In this document: positions 1-7,141 of the stretch, in pieces | Position numbering within the stretch: the stretch's first letter is position 1 | Layout: every line of letters begins with the position of its first letter | Assembly: GCA_964418645.1 (NCBI GenBank) | Contig: CAYQME010000068.1 | Span: 1 to 11,709, forward strand | Reading direction: 5' to 3' | DNA: 11,709 nucleotides | Source of the DNA: JAADHG01 sp964418645 | Lineage (GTDB): Bacteria; Bacteroidota; Bacteroidia; Flavobacteriales; Flavobacteriaceae | The notes under the pieces: generated by a model | Databases searched by the model: none | Told to the model about the DNA's origin: nothing | The model's input: only the letters and a program-made list of their open reading frames with translations | Made by a program: the position numbers and the translations under genes

Positions 1-111
1 TCTGGTTATTTTAAAGCTTCAAAAAATAAATTAGAGTTTCTAATAACAGAAGATCAAGGGAAATTTGTTAGAAAATTTCGTTGGAAAAATATTAGAAATA
101 AGCTATTTTAA
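1..111 (+). CDS. 3' end of an unidentified gene, convergent to the rest
   Basis: Frame 1 of the plus strand is open from the window edge for 36 codons and ends in TAA at 109-111. Both other plus frames stop within the first 35 bases. The tail starts SGYFKASKNKLEF and ends RNKLF; it is lysine- and phenylalanine-rich like other flavobacterial proteins here. I do not recognise the family from this short piece. It runs towards the metalloprotease-like gene, whose stop codon begins only 15 bases further on, so the two would be convergent. Being short and without recognisable homology, it could be an open frame by chance. Confidence 0.45.
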   Translation, partial: SGYFKASKNKLEFLITEDQGKFVRKFRWKNIRNKLF

Positions 112-125
112 AAGATTAAAATGAA

Positions 126-1058
126 TTAATTAGGATTGTAATTACTTTTTCTCAAAAATTCTGAAGCATCAGAAATATTTAAAATCTCATTAATAGCCTT
201 CGCTTTATTTTCAGCTTGTTCATAATAGGCGGCAACTATTTTATAACCTAAAGGGTATCCTAAAAACATAGGAAATCCTTTATTATCTTCTTTAGAAATT
301 ATGGTTAACCAAAAACTCTTATCTTGTTTTTTAAGATCTTTTTTAAACATTCTCCATAGTTCTAATTCATCTTTTTCATAATCTTTAAGTCTTACAAATT
401 GATCTTCATTTTTTCTAACTAATTTATATGTAATAAATTCTGCACCACCTTCACGAAGAATTAAATCAAGCATGTTATCTTTTTTACTATACACACCTAT
501 ATATTTATCAATATCCATACTTAACGCTTGTTGAAAATGAGTTAATTCATGAACAATAGTGTTAAATAATTTTTCAAGGTTATCAGTAGCTCTCTCTATA
601 GTAACGAGTTGTCCAAATTTAGATCCGTTTGCAATTCCACTATAATCTCCCACAATCAAATAGGTAGGTGGAAACATCGTATTTGGCAATATGCTTTTAT
701 ATGCTTTCATTTCTTCTATATAAATTGTCTTGAAGGCTGAAATTTGATTATAAAACTCCTCTATTTTAATATACTTTTCAGGATGCTTTTGTATAGCTTT
801 AACTAAAGATTCAGAATTAAGGTTGAACCTTCTTATATATTCTTTCATTCCAGTAGATGCCTTGTCAAAATATAATTTTTGAAAAACTTGAATACTATCT
901 GAACTATGTAATAACGCATTAAAAGCAACTATAAAATTTTTGATATCTGAAGATATTACTTTAGCTTCATTAGCGTTTGTTGGATAATTTGGTTGTGCTA
1001 CAACACTGTTATTAAATAAAATTGTAACACTGAAAATTATTAGAATTAAATATTTCAT
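126..1058 (-). CDS. Secreted HExxH zinc metalloprotease-like protein (DUF2268/GldB-like)
   Basis: A 310-residue exported protein. Residues 1-21 form a typical signal peptide: Lys3, then a hydrophobic core, then VVA followed by Gln22 at a likely signal peptidase I site. There is no lipobox cysteine, so it is probably periplasmic or secreted. HELTH at 170-174 is a classical HExxH zinc site. EGGAEF at 203-208, about 30 residues later, is well placed to give the third ligand (Glu) of a gluzincin. The C-terminus (GYPLGYKIVAAYYE, then a short helix ending at FLRKSNYN) resembles the DUF2268 predicted Zn-protease and GldB-like families. Two bases separate its ATG from the stop codon of the upstream membrane-protein gene, so the two are probably co-transcribed. 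The fold class is fairly safe; the substrate is unknown and activity is inferred. Confidence 0.75.
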   Translation of the reverse strand: MKYLILIIFSVTILFNNSVVAQPNYPTNANEAKVISSDIKNFIVAFNALLHSSDSIQVFQKLYFDKASTGMKEYIRRFNLNSESLVKAIQKHPEKYIKIEEFYNQISAFKTIYIEEMKAYKSILPNTMFPPTYLIVGDYSGIANGSKFGQLVTIERATDNLEKLFNTIVHELTHFQQALSMDIDKYIGVYSKKDNMLDLILREGGAEFITYKLVRKNEDQFVRLKDYEKDELELWRMFKKDLKKQDKSFWLTIISKEDNKGFPMFLGYPLGYKIVAAYYEQAENKAKAINEILNISDASEFLRKSNYNPN

Positions 1059-1061
1059 GAT

Positions 1062-1712
1062 TTATATATGCTTTTTTGTTGGAAAAAATATAATTGCTAT
1101 TAAAAAGGATTGAATTATAGTTATAATTACACTTATTTCATCTGTCAATCCATCAGCTTCTCCAGTTGCAAACAAAATAGCTTGAATAGGTAATGGTGCT
1201 AAAATAATCAATGCCTTCTTGGTGTTCGATTTACTCCAAGGAATATTAACTTCAGGTAGGTTTTTGTCTTTTATTATAACTGCAATAATCCAAATGAATG
1301 CAATTATAGATAAAGGAATAACAATCATAGAAATAGAAATGTGAACATTTAATGTATCGCCATGAAACTCGGTGTCTCCATTTTTAATTATATCAAATAA
1401 AAGATTTCCAAAATTGTGTATCCAAAACCATGCTAACATCACATAGAAAATGGTTCTGTTCTTAATCCAATAAAACGAATAAAAGAATAGTAAATACAGC
1501 AATAAAAATGGAATTAAAATGAAATATCCAGATTCGATTCCTGTACTAGTAAAATTCATACCAAAATAAGTTTGTCCCCAACTATAGGTTTTACCGTCGA
1601 GTAAGCAACGTAAAAGTGGCAACCAAACTAACATAAAGGTAAGCCCGGAAAATATCATTAGGCTATTAAAAAGGGCATTGTTAGGGCGTACAGCGTTTAG
1701 TGTTTTCATCAT
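1062..1712 (-). CDS. Six-segment integral membrane protein of unknown function
   Basis: A 216-residue, very hydrophobic protein. Six likely membrane helices are visible at about 15-37, 62-83, 87-108, 124-147, 166-183 and 191-210, with a short lysine-rich C-terminal tail. I recognise no catalytic motif or named family. The start is the first of two consecutive ATG codons (1710-1712 and 1707-1709); the region before it is A/T-rich with no clear Shine-Dalgarno site, as is usual in Bacteroidetes. It lies between a membrane-anchored LytTR regulator and a secreted metalloprotease-like gene, all in one orientation, and its upstream region carries the repeats listed below. I infer that it is the first gene controlled by that regulator, perhaps a membrane partner of the regulator or of the protease. 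That role is a guess from context only. Confidence 0.7.
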   Translation of the reverse strand: MMKTLNAVRPNNALFNSLMIFSGLTFMLVWLPLLRCLLDGKTYSWGQTYFGMNFTSTGIESGYFILIPFLLLYLLFFYSFYWIKNRTIFYVMLAWFWIHNFGNLLFDIIKNGDTEFHGDTLNVHISISMIVIPLSIIAFIWIIAVIIKDKNLPEVNIPWSKSNTKKALIILAPLPIQAILFATGEADGLTDEISVIITIIQSFLIAIIFFPTKKHI

Positions 1713-1754
1713 AATATAATTTTGTTAAACATTAAAATTTCTATCATCATGACG

Positions 1755-1772
1755 ACTCAAATGTGCTTGAGT
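1755..1772. promoter_or_regulatory. Short inverted repeat upstream of the membrane-protein gene
   Basis: ACTCAA (1755-1760) and TTGAGT (1767-1772) are perfect reverse complements around a 6-base spacer. The site lies 43 bases before the ATG at 1712 and beside the direct repeats at 1781-1810. There is no T-run on either side, so it is not a convincing terminator; a protein-binding site is possible. A 6-bp arm can occur by chance. Confidence 0.3.
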
Positions 1773-1780
1773 TACAGTAC

Positions 1781-1810
1781 TTGTGGCGAAATCTGGCTAT
1801 TTGTGGCGAA
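1781..1810 (-). promoter_or_regulatory. Candidate LytTR operator: 10-bp direct repeat, 20-bp period
   Basis: On the minus strand TTCGCCACAA occurs twice, at 1801-1810 and 1781-1790, with exactly 10 bases between the copies. The first copy overlaps the last codons (HK) of the LytTR gene; the second lies in the intergenic space, about 70 bases before the ATG of the membrane-protein gene. LytTR proteins such as AgrA are known to bind paired direct repeats about two helical turns apart upstream of the -35 region, which fits this layout. The sequence itself does not match the AgrA-type consensus. The repeat is seen directly; the regulatory role is inferred. Confidence 0.45.
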
Positions 1811-2663
1811 CGTCCAAAAGAGTTTCTAAAACAGGAATATAAGAGCGAGAAACAGGAATAGGTTTACTAATATGTGGTAAGTACAATTTCATTTGGTGTC
1901 CATCACGTTTTACCTTTTCAACTATATTTATATTAACAATAAACGATCTATGACAACGAATAATAAACTGTGCTTTAAGATTAGCTTCAATATCTTTCAT
2001 AGTAGCTCGCAATAATTGCTTTTTAACAATTCCTTTTTCTAAATGATGAACAGATATATAATTATCTTCTGCTTCAATATAAAGCAGATCAGCCAAAGTA
2101 ATGGTTAATTTTTCCTTACTGTTATAAGATTGCAAATTGATATACTTTTCAGTTAAAGCCAATTTTGGTTGTAACTCTAACAACTGATATGCTTTTTGTG
2201 TCTGTTTATAATTGAAATACAAAATAATAATAGCAAAAGGTATAATACTCATTAAACCAACATTGAATATAAAATCTAAAAAGCTTTTAAAATACCAATC
2301 GTGAAAATTGCCAAGAATATTATAATATAAAAAAGTAGAGGCAGATAACAATACTAATTCTATAGTCATTCTAATAATAAAACTTGATAAAGCCTTACTT
2401 TTAAACATAAGAGGAACAAATGCAAACTCATAGATAACCAGCACAACACCTTGTAACAATCCAAACCCTAACATTGAAAAAAGAAAAACCTTACCTATGC
2501 TTTGTGTTTGATCAAAATTATTAACTCCAAAAGGTTGAAATATGAGAAGAAAAGAAAAGGTAAATAGTGAAATAAAAATCACTAAACTCCATTTATCCTT
2601 ATTACTTTGGAGAAATAAAACTTCTTTTTTTAAGAATTCTTGTATTGAGTTCACGATTCTCAA
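1797..2663 (-). CDS. Membrane-anchored LytTR-family transcriptional regulator
   Basis: A 288-residue protein with four membrane segments (about 27-44, 59-82, 94-115, 132-151), a linker, and a C-terminal LytTR DNA-binding domain (about 185-285). LytTR hallmarks are LLYIEAEDNYISVH (193-206), FIIRCHRSFIVN (233-244) and PVSRSY (270-275). FQPFG at 42-46 is, as I recall, typical of this Bacteroidetes family. There is no receiver domain, so the signal is probably sensed in or at the membrane. No ATG is available at the N-terminus: codon 1 is TTG (2661-2663), codon 4 is GTG (2652-2654), and an in-frame stop lies 24 bases above the TTG. Only 28 bases separate it from the E1 gene, so read-through transcription is possible, although it functionally looks tied to the two genes after it. 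Confidence 0.88.
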   Translation of the reverse strand: MRIVNSIQEFLKKEVLFLQSNKDKWSLVIFISLFTFSFLLIFQPFGVNNFDQTQSIGKVFLFSMLGFGLLQGVVLVIYEFAFVPLMFKSKALSSFIIRMTIELVLLSASTFLYYNILGNFHDWYFKSFLDFIFNVGLMSIIPFAIIILYFNYKQTQKAYQLLELQPKLALTEKYINLQSYNSKEKLTITLADLLYIEAEDNYISVHHLEKGIVKKQLLRATMKDIEANLKAQFIIRCHRSFIVNINIVEKVKRDGHQMKLYLPHISKPIPVSRSYIPVLETLLDVRHK

Positions 2664-2691
2664 AAATAAGAATAATTTGAAAAATCAAATC

Positions 2692-4755
2692 TTAATAGGA
2701 TAATAACTCTTCAATCTTAATCTTTACTTTTTCAGTGGAAGGTATCATAGTTTCTTCTAATGTAGAATTTAAAGGGATTGCTGGCATATTCTCACTGCCT
2801 ATGGTCATTACTGGAGCATCCAAATATTTGAAGCATTCTTCTTGTATTTTTCCAGACAAGGCTAGTGCAAAACTATTATTTACAGGTTCTTCAGTTATTA
2901 CTAAACACTTTCCTGTTTTTTTAACTGACTTCATTATAGTGTCTTCATCTAAAGGATAAAGTGTTCGTAAATCTATGATCTCTACTTGATCTCGCATTCC
3001 TTTGGTCGCATTAAATGCCCAATGTACACCCATTCCATAAGTAATAATTGATAATGTTTCCTTATCATCTTGAGGCCAGATTTCCTGCAATAACCATGCT
3101 TTTCCTAAAGGCAATATATAATCTTTGGAAGGCTCAATAGATGTTGCTCCTTTTGTTCCTGGAACTTTAGACCAATACAAGCCTTTATGTTCTAAAATAA
3201 CCACTGGATTTGGGTCATAATAAGCTGCCTTCATCAAGCCTTTTAAATCGGCTCCATTACTTGGATAGATTATTTTAATGCCTCTAATATTGGTTATAAC
3301 ACTTTCTACTGAAGACGAATGATATGGTCCTCCACTTCCATAAGCGCCAATTGGTACACGAAGTATCATACTTACAGGCCATTTTCCATTAGACAGGTAA
3401 CAGCTTCTACTTACTTCAGTAAATAATTGATTCAATCCTGGCCAAATATAATCGGCAAACTGAACCTCAACTATGGGTTTTAATCCAACTGCACTCATTC
3501 CAACGGTTGATCCTACAATAAAAGCCTCCTGAATTGGTGTATTATATACTCTATCGTCACCAAACTTTTGAGCCAAAGTTGAAGCTTCTCTAAAAACACC
3601 TCCTAATCGTCCTCCAACATCTTGCCCATAGAGTAAACATTCTTTGTGCTTATGCATCAATTCTTCAATGGCATGTAACGCACAATCTACCATAACCACT
3701 TTCTTATCTCCTTCAGGGGAACGCTCTCCTACTTCTTCAATAATTGATGTTGGCACAAAATCATGTGTAAATAAATCTTCAGGTTTTGGGTCTTCGGCTT
3801 TATTAGCTCTATTAAAATCTTTTTTCACCTCTGCATAAGCACTAGTCTCAATATTCTTTATGTCTTCTGAAGAGCATCCTTTATCAATTAATTGTTGTTT
3901 TAATATAGGATAAGGATCACGAGATTTTGCTTCGTCTAAATCATCGCGATACCATTCCATCCGTACGCCAGAAGTATGATGATTTAACAATGGTACTTTT
4001 GCATGCACTAAAAACGGACGACGCTCTTTTCTTATTGTTTTAATAACTTTCTTTACAGCTTCATAACTTTCTATAAAATTTGCTCCATCAATTGAAATAG
4101 CTTCTAAGCCTTTAAACCCTTGAGCATATTCAATGGCGTTTTGAGCTCTAGTTTCTTTAGCAGTTGCTGAAATATCCCAACCATTATCTTGTACCAAATA
4201 TATAATTGGTAATTGCTTTAAAGCTGCCATTTGAAAGGCTTCTGCAATTTCACCTTCGGTTACAGAAGCATCACCAAGACTACAAACGCAAATTGGATTT
4301 TCACGAGATTCTTCGCTATTGTTCAGAATGACATTTTTCAGTCCTTGTTTTTCTAAATACTGCATTCCCATGGCAACTCCAGTTGCTGGAATTGTTTGCA
4401 TTCCTGTCGCAGAAGATTGATGTGGTATTTTTGGTTTATCCGCATCTTTAAAACTTGGATGACAATAATAAGTGCGTCCTGCAGAAAATGGATCGTCACG
4501 TTTTGCCATAAGTTGTAGCATCAAATCATAAGGATTTAAACCAAACGACAATAACATAGCATCATCTCTATAATATGGAAAAGCATAATCTTGAGGCAAC
4601 AATTGTAAACCCAAAGCAATTTGAATGGCTTCATGACCTCTTGAAGTGGCGTGAACATATTTTGAAACCTGCTTAAAGTTGGCTTCATAAATTTCCGTCA
4701 TGGCTTTGGCAGTACAAAGTTTTGAAAATGCTTTTTTGAGTATTTCTTTGTTCAT
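2692..4755 (-). CDS. 2-oxoacid dehydrogenase E1, fused alpha and beta subunits (branched-chain type)
   Basis: A 687-residue fusion of the two E1 chains, which are separate genes in many bacteria. The alpha part (about 1-330) has the thiamine diphosphate motif starting GDASVTEGE (161-169) and ending with DN (190-191), and the HHTSG loop at 259-263 where branched-chain E1 alpha has its phosphorylation-loop histidine. The beta part (about 350-687) has IQEAFIVG with the cofactor-activating Glu410, GGPYHS with His479, and TEEP at 621-624. It decarboxylates a 2-oxoacid and passes the acyl group to the lipoyl E2 encoded two genes upstream. Its ATG directly abuts the ilvE stop codon, so they form one operon. 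Residues 142-151 are encoded by a repeat-derived insert (see 4303-4332). The substrate is not certain: branched-chain 2-oxoacids by family, and phenylpyruvate is possible by context. Confidence 0.9.
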   Translation of the reverse strand: MNKEILKKAFSKLCTAKAMTEIYEANFKQVSKYVHATSRGHEAIQIALGLQLLPQDYAFPYYRDDAMLLSFGLNPYDLMLQLMAKRDDPFSAGRTYYCHPSFKDADKPKIPHQSSATGMQTIPATGVAMGMQYLEKQGLKNVILNNSEESRENPICVCSLGDASVTEGEIAEAFQMAALKQLPIIYLVQDNGWDISATAKETRAQNAIEYAQGFKGLEAISIDGANFIESYEAVKKVIKTIRKERRPFLVHAKVPLLNHHTSGVRMEWYRDDLDEAKSRDPYPILKQQLIDKGCSSEDIKNIETSAYAEVKKDFNRANKAEDPKPEDLFTHDFVPTSIIEEVGERSPEGDKKVVMVDCALHAIEELMHKHKECLLYGQDVGGRLGGVFREASTLAQKFGDDRVYNTPIQEAFIVGSTVGMSAVGLKPIVEVQFADYIWPGLNQLFTEVSRSCYLSNGKWPVSMILRVPIGAYGSGGPYHSSSVESVITNIRGIKIIYPSNGADLKGLMKAAYYDPNPVVILEHKGLYWSKVPGTKGATSIEPSKDYILPLGKAWLLQEIWPQDDKETLSIITYGMGVHWAFNATKGMRDQVEIIDLRTLYPLDEDTIMKSVKKTGKCLVITEEPVNNSFALALSGKIQEECFKYLDAPVMTIGSENMPAIPLNSTLEETMIPSTEKVKIKIEELLSY
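4303..4332 (-). repeat. Diverged GTCATT...AATCTC repeat half inside the E1 coding sequence
   Basis: Read on the minus strand, this 30-base stretch begins GTCATTC and ends AATCTCGT. Aligned without gaps it matches 22 of 30 bases of the right half of the intergenic palindrome at 7789-7818 (counted by hand). It is in frame and encodes V142 to R151 of the E1 protein (VILNNSEESR), just before the conserved NPICVCSLGDAS segment, so in a loop ahead of the cofactor motif. It could be a relic of an in-frame insertion of the intergenic element. Confidence 0.55.
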
Positions 4756-5823
4756 TTATACTAACTCTTCTTCAATTTTTACCATCCATTTATATTTGTC
4801 TTCCATTTTACCCGAACGAACGCCATTTAATGTGTCTAAAATCATTTGCGCATCTGGATTATCTTTAGGTAATTTAATCGTTGTTTCCTTAAATCTAATT
4901 TCTTCTATCATGGCAATTCCAACTGCTGTTCCTGTTCCAAAGGCTTCTTCTAACGTGCCATTATTAGAGGCTTCAATAACTTCCTCGATATTAATTAGAC
5001 GTTCTGTGACTTTACAAACTTTACTTTTAAGTAATTCTATGACACTCAACCGTGTAATTCCCCCTAAAATAGTTCCTTCTAAACTTGGTGTAATAAACTC
5101 ACCATTAATTTTAAAAAAGAGATTCATGGTTCCTGCTTCTTGAATATAACTGAACTCATGTGCATCAAGCCACAATACTTGATCGTAACCTTTAGATTTT
5201 GAAATTTCACTTGGCTTTATAGCTGCTGCATAGTTTCCAGCTGCTTTTGCTGCACCTGTTCCACCTTGAGCTGCTCGTATATATTTGGTTTCAGCGTACA
5301 ATTTAATACGTTTATTAAAATATGGTCCTGATGGAGATGCTATGATTATAAACTTATAATGCGAAGCTGCTCTCATCCCAATAAAATGTTCATCAGCAAA
5401 CATAAATGGTCTTAAATATAGAGCACTTCCTTCTTGTGGAGGAATCCAATTTTTGTCTAATACTACCAATTGTTTCAGTCCTTCAACAAATAAATCTTCT
5501 GGGAAATATGGCATTCCCATTCTATCAGCACTAAAATTAAGTCGAGCTGCATTTTTTTCTGGTCTGAATAACATTGGTGTTCCTTCGGCATCTATGGTAG
5601 CTTTCATACCTTCAAAAATAGCTTGACCATAATGCAACGCCATGGCTGCTGGATGTGTTGATATATTATGTAGTGGTTCAATTCTTGGATTAATCCATTT
5701 TTCATTATCATACTCACAAATGAACATGTGATCAGTAAAAGTTTTTCCTAACGGAATATTATTAAAATCAAGTTCATCTACTTTTGAATTCTCAACTTTT
5801 GTAATCTTAATATTATAAGACAT
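4756..5823 (-). CDS. ilvE: Branched-chain amino acid aminotransferase (class IV, PLP)
   Basis: A 355-residue fold-type IV aminotransferase of the usual length for the family. Family motifs are clear: YGQAIFEGMKA (65-75), LYLRPFMF (136-143), the PLP lysine in AAKAAGNYAAA (Lys193), DQVLWLDA (214-221), EAGTMNLFF (229-237), and the phosphate-binding EEAFGTGTA (292-300). It interconverts Leu, Ile and Val with their 2-oxoacids using 2-oxoglutarate/glutamate. It lies between the E2 gene (4 bases apart) and the E1 gene (directly adjacent), so it would supply the 2-oxoacid that the E1/E2 complex oxidises. Some members also accept aromatic amino acids, which would matter here given the phenylacetate genes upstream; the sequence alone does not decide this. 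Confidence 0.93.
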   Translation of the reverse strand: MSYNIKITKVENSKVDELDFNNIPLGKTFTDHMFICEYDNEKWINPRIEPLHNISTHPAAMALHYGQAIFEGMKATIDAEGTPMLFRPEKNAARLNFSADRMGMPYFPEDLFVEGLKQLVVLDKNWIPPQEGSALYLRPFMFADEHFIGMRAASHYKFIIIASPSGPYFNKRIKLYAETKYIRAAQGGTGAAKAAGNYAAAIKPSEISKSKGYDQVLWLDAHEFSYIQEAGTMNLFFKINGEFITPSLEGTILGGITRLSVIELLKSKVCKVTERLINIEEVIEASNNGTLEEAFGTGTAVGIAMIEEIRFKETTIKLPKDNPDAQMILDTLNGVRSGKMEDKYKWMVKIEEELV

Positions 5824-5827
5824 GTTA

Positions 5828-7108
5828 TTAAATATTTTGTTTATTATTAAATGTTTCTAAATAATCTGCTACACGACGTAAAAATGATCCTGCTAAATGA
5901 CCATCGACAGCTCTGTGGTCAAACGATAAGGATAAGTACATCATACTGCGTATAGCTATTTCATCACCTTTTTTTGTTTCAATAACTTCTGGACGTTTTT
6001 TAATAATTCCTATAGCTAAAATCGCAACTTCAGGTTGATTGATTATTGGTGTTCCCATAAGGCTTCCAAAAGTTCCTACATTAGAAATGGTAAATGTTCC
6101 TCCTTTTATATCATCAGCTTCAAGTTTATTTTCTCTAGCTTTTAAAACCAAGGAATTAATTTCGGCAGCTAATTGATTTAAATCTTTTTGATCTGCATTT
6201 TTTACTACTGGTACAATTAGGTTTCCAGATGGTAATGCTGTTGCCAATCCTATGTTAATATTTTCTTTTACAATTATTTTATCTCCATCAACCGAAGCAT
6301 TAATATTTGGAAAATCTTTTATCGCTTTTGCTACTGCTTCAATAAATAATGGTGTAAAAGTTAATTTTTCTCCTTCTCTCTCTTGAAATAAAACTTTATT
6401 AGCATTTCTCCAGTTTACCAATTCGGTTAAATCTGCTTCAACATAAGCAGTCACATGAGGAGATGTATGTTTAGAATAGACCATATGATCGGCAATCATT
6501 TTGCGCATTCTGTCCATCTCTACAATCTTACCTTTGCCTTTATCAAAATTCAATTTTGGAATCCTATATGCTGTTGGATCTTGAGTAATAGGTTGAGTAA
6601 ACTTATATGGTCTTCCTTCTTTGATGTATTGAAACAAATCGCTTTTTCTCAAACGTCCTTTTTTACCAGTTACAGGAATTCTTGCTAATTCTTCAAAACT
6701 TATATGTTGTTCTTTAGCTATTGCAATGATTAGTGGTGAAAAGAAGTTATTACCATTTTGTTTTGTAGTGAATATATTTTCAGGAGATGGTTTAGTCTTC
6801 GATTTTGGAGATTTCTCGACTACGCTAGAAATGACATTAGTATTTTTTTTGGTTGTTTTAGCTTTTGCATCAGTTTTAATTAATGCAATTACTTCACCTA
6901 TTTTTATAACATCTTTAGATTTGTATAAGATTTCATCAACAACACCTGAAACTGTTGAAGGCACTTCAGAATCTACTTTATCTGTAGATACTTCAAGGAA
7001 CATTTCATCTTCTTCAATGGTGTCACCAACATTTTTAAACCATGTAATGATGGTTGCTTCTGTTATACTTTCACCCAACTTGGGCATTTTAAATTCGAGT
7101 CTAGACAT
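5828..7108 (-). CDS. Dihydrolipoamide acyltransferase, E2 of a 2-oxoacid dehydrogenase
   Basis: A 426-residue E2 with the standard order. There is one lipoyl domain (about 3-79, lipoylated Lys44 in STDKVDSEVPS), a linker, a peripheral subunit-binding domain (about 121-162, SPLIIAIAKEQ and VTGKKGRLRKSDL), a second linker, and the catalytic acyltransferase domain (about 190-424). The active-site motif DHRAVDG gives His398 and Asp402. It transfers the acyl group made by E1 to CoA. The genes for aminotransferase and E1 follow at once. No E3 (dihydrolipoamide dehydrogenase) is present in the window, so a shared E3 elsewhere is presumably used. The first linker carries a repeat-derived stretch at residues 92-100 (see 6808-6835). 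The branched-chain or pyruvate-like substrate is assigned from neighbours rather than from this protein. Confidence 0.92.
   Translation of the reverse strand: MSRLEFKMPKLGESITEATIITWFKNVGDTIEEDEMFLEVSTDKVDSEVPSTVSGVVDEILYKSKDVIKIGEVIALIKTDAKAKTTKKNTNVISSVVEKSPKSKTKPSPENIFTTKQNGNNFFSPLIIAIAKEQHISFEELARIPVTGKKGRLRKSDLFQYIKEGRPYKFTQPITQDPTAYRIPKLNFDKGKGKIVEMDRMRKMIADHMVYSKHTSPHVTAYVEADLTELVNWRNANKVLFQEREGEKLTFTPLFIEAVAKAIKDFPNINASVDGDKIIVKENINIGLATALPSGNLIVPVVKNADQKDLNQLAAEINSLVLKARENKLEADDIKGGTFTISNVGTFGSLMGTPIINQPEVAILAIGIIKKRPEVIETKKGDEIAIRSMMYLSLSFDHRAVDGHLAGSFLRRVADYLETFNNKQNI
6808..6835 (-). repeat. Diverged GTCATT...AATCTC repeat half inside the E2 linker
   Basis: On the minus strand this 28-base stretch starts GTCATT and ends AAATCTC. 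It matches 21 of 28 bases, ungapped, of the right half of the intergenic palindrome at 7791-7818 (hand count). It is read in frame as V92 to S100 (VISSVVEKS), in the flexible linker between the lipoyl and subunit-binding domains, where extra residues are easily tolerated. The reading frame relative to the repeat (GTC ATT) and the preceding AAT codon are the same as in the E1 copy. Confidence 0.55.
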
Positions 7109-7114
7109 TCTTAT

Positions 7115-7134
7115 AAACTAATGCTTGTTAGTTT
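7115..7134. other. Short hairpin in the paaY-to-E2 gene gap
   Basis: AAACTAA (7115-7121) and TTAGTTT (7128-7134) can pair as a 7-bp stem with a 6-base loop in the 33-base gap between paaY and the E2 gene. No U-run follows on the minus-strand transcript, so termination is unlikely. It might modulate translation or RNA processing between the two genes; an AT-rich stem may also be chance. Confidence 0.3.
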
Positions 7135-7141
7135 TTAAAAT

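Noticed and set aside
106..121. TTTTAA/TTAAAA stem between the convergent genes at the left edge, as a bidirectional terminator
   Set aside because: Only six A/T pairs; too weak and too likely by chance in this AT-rich DNA.
4700..5143. Plus-strand open frame of 147 codons over the E1/ilvE junction
   Set aside because: It lies antisense to strongly conserved motifs of two real enzymes and has no recognisable domain.
6726..7121. Plus-strand open frame of 131 codons over the E2 gene
   Set aside because: Antisense to the lipoyl domain; no plausible domain of its own.
7115..7134. Hairpin before the E2 gene as a transcription terminator
   Set aside because: No U-run follows the stem on the minus-strand transcript, and the genes on both sides appear to be in one operon.
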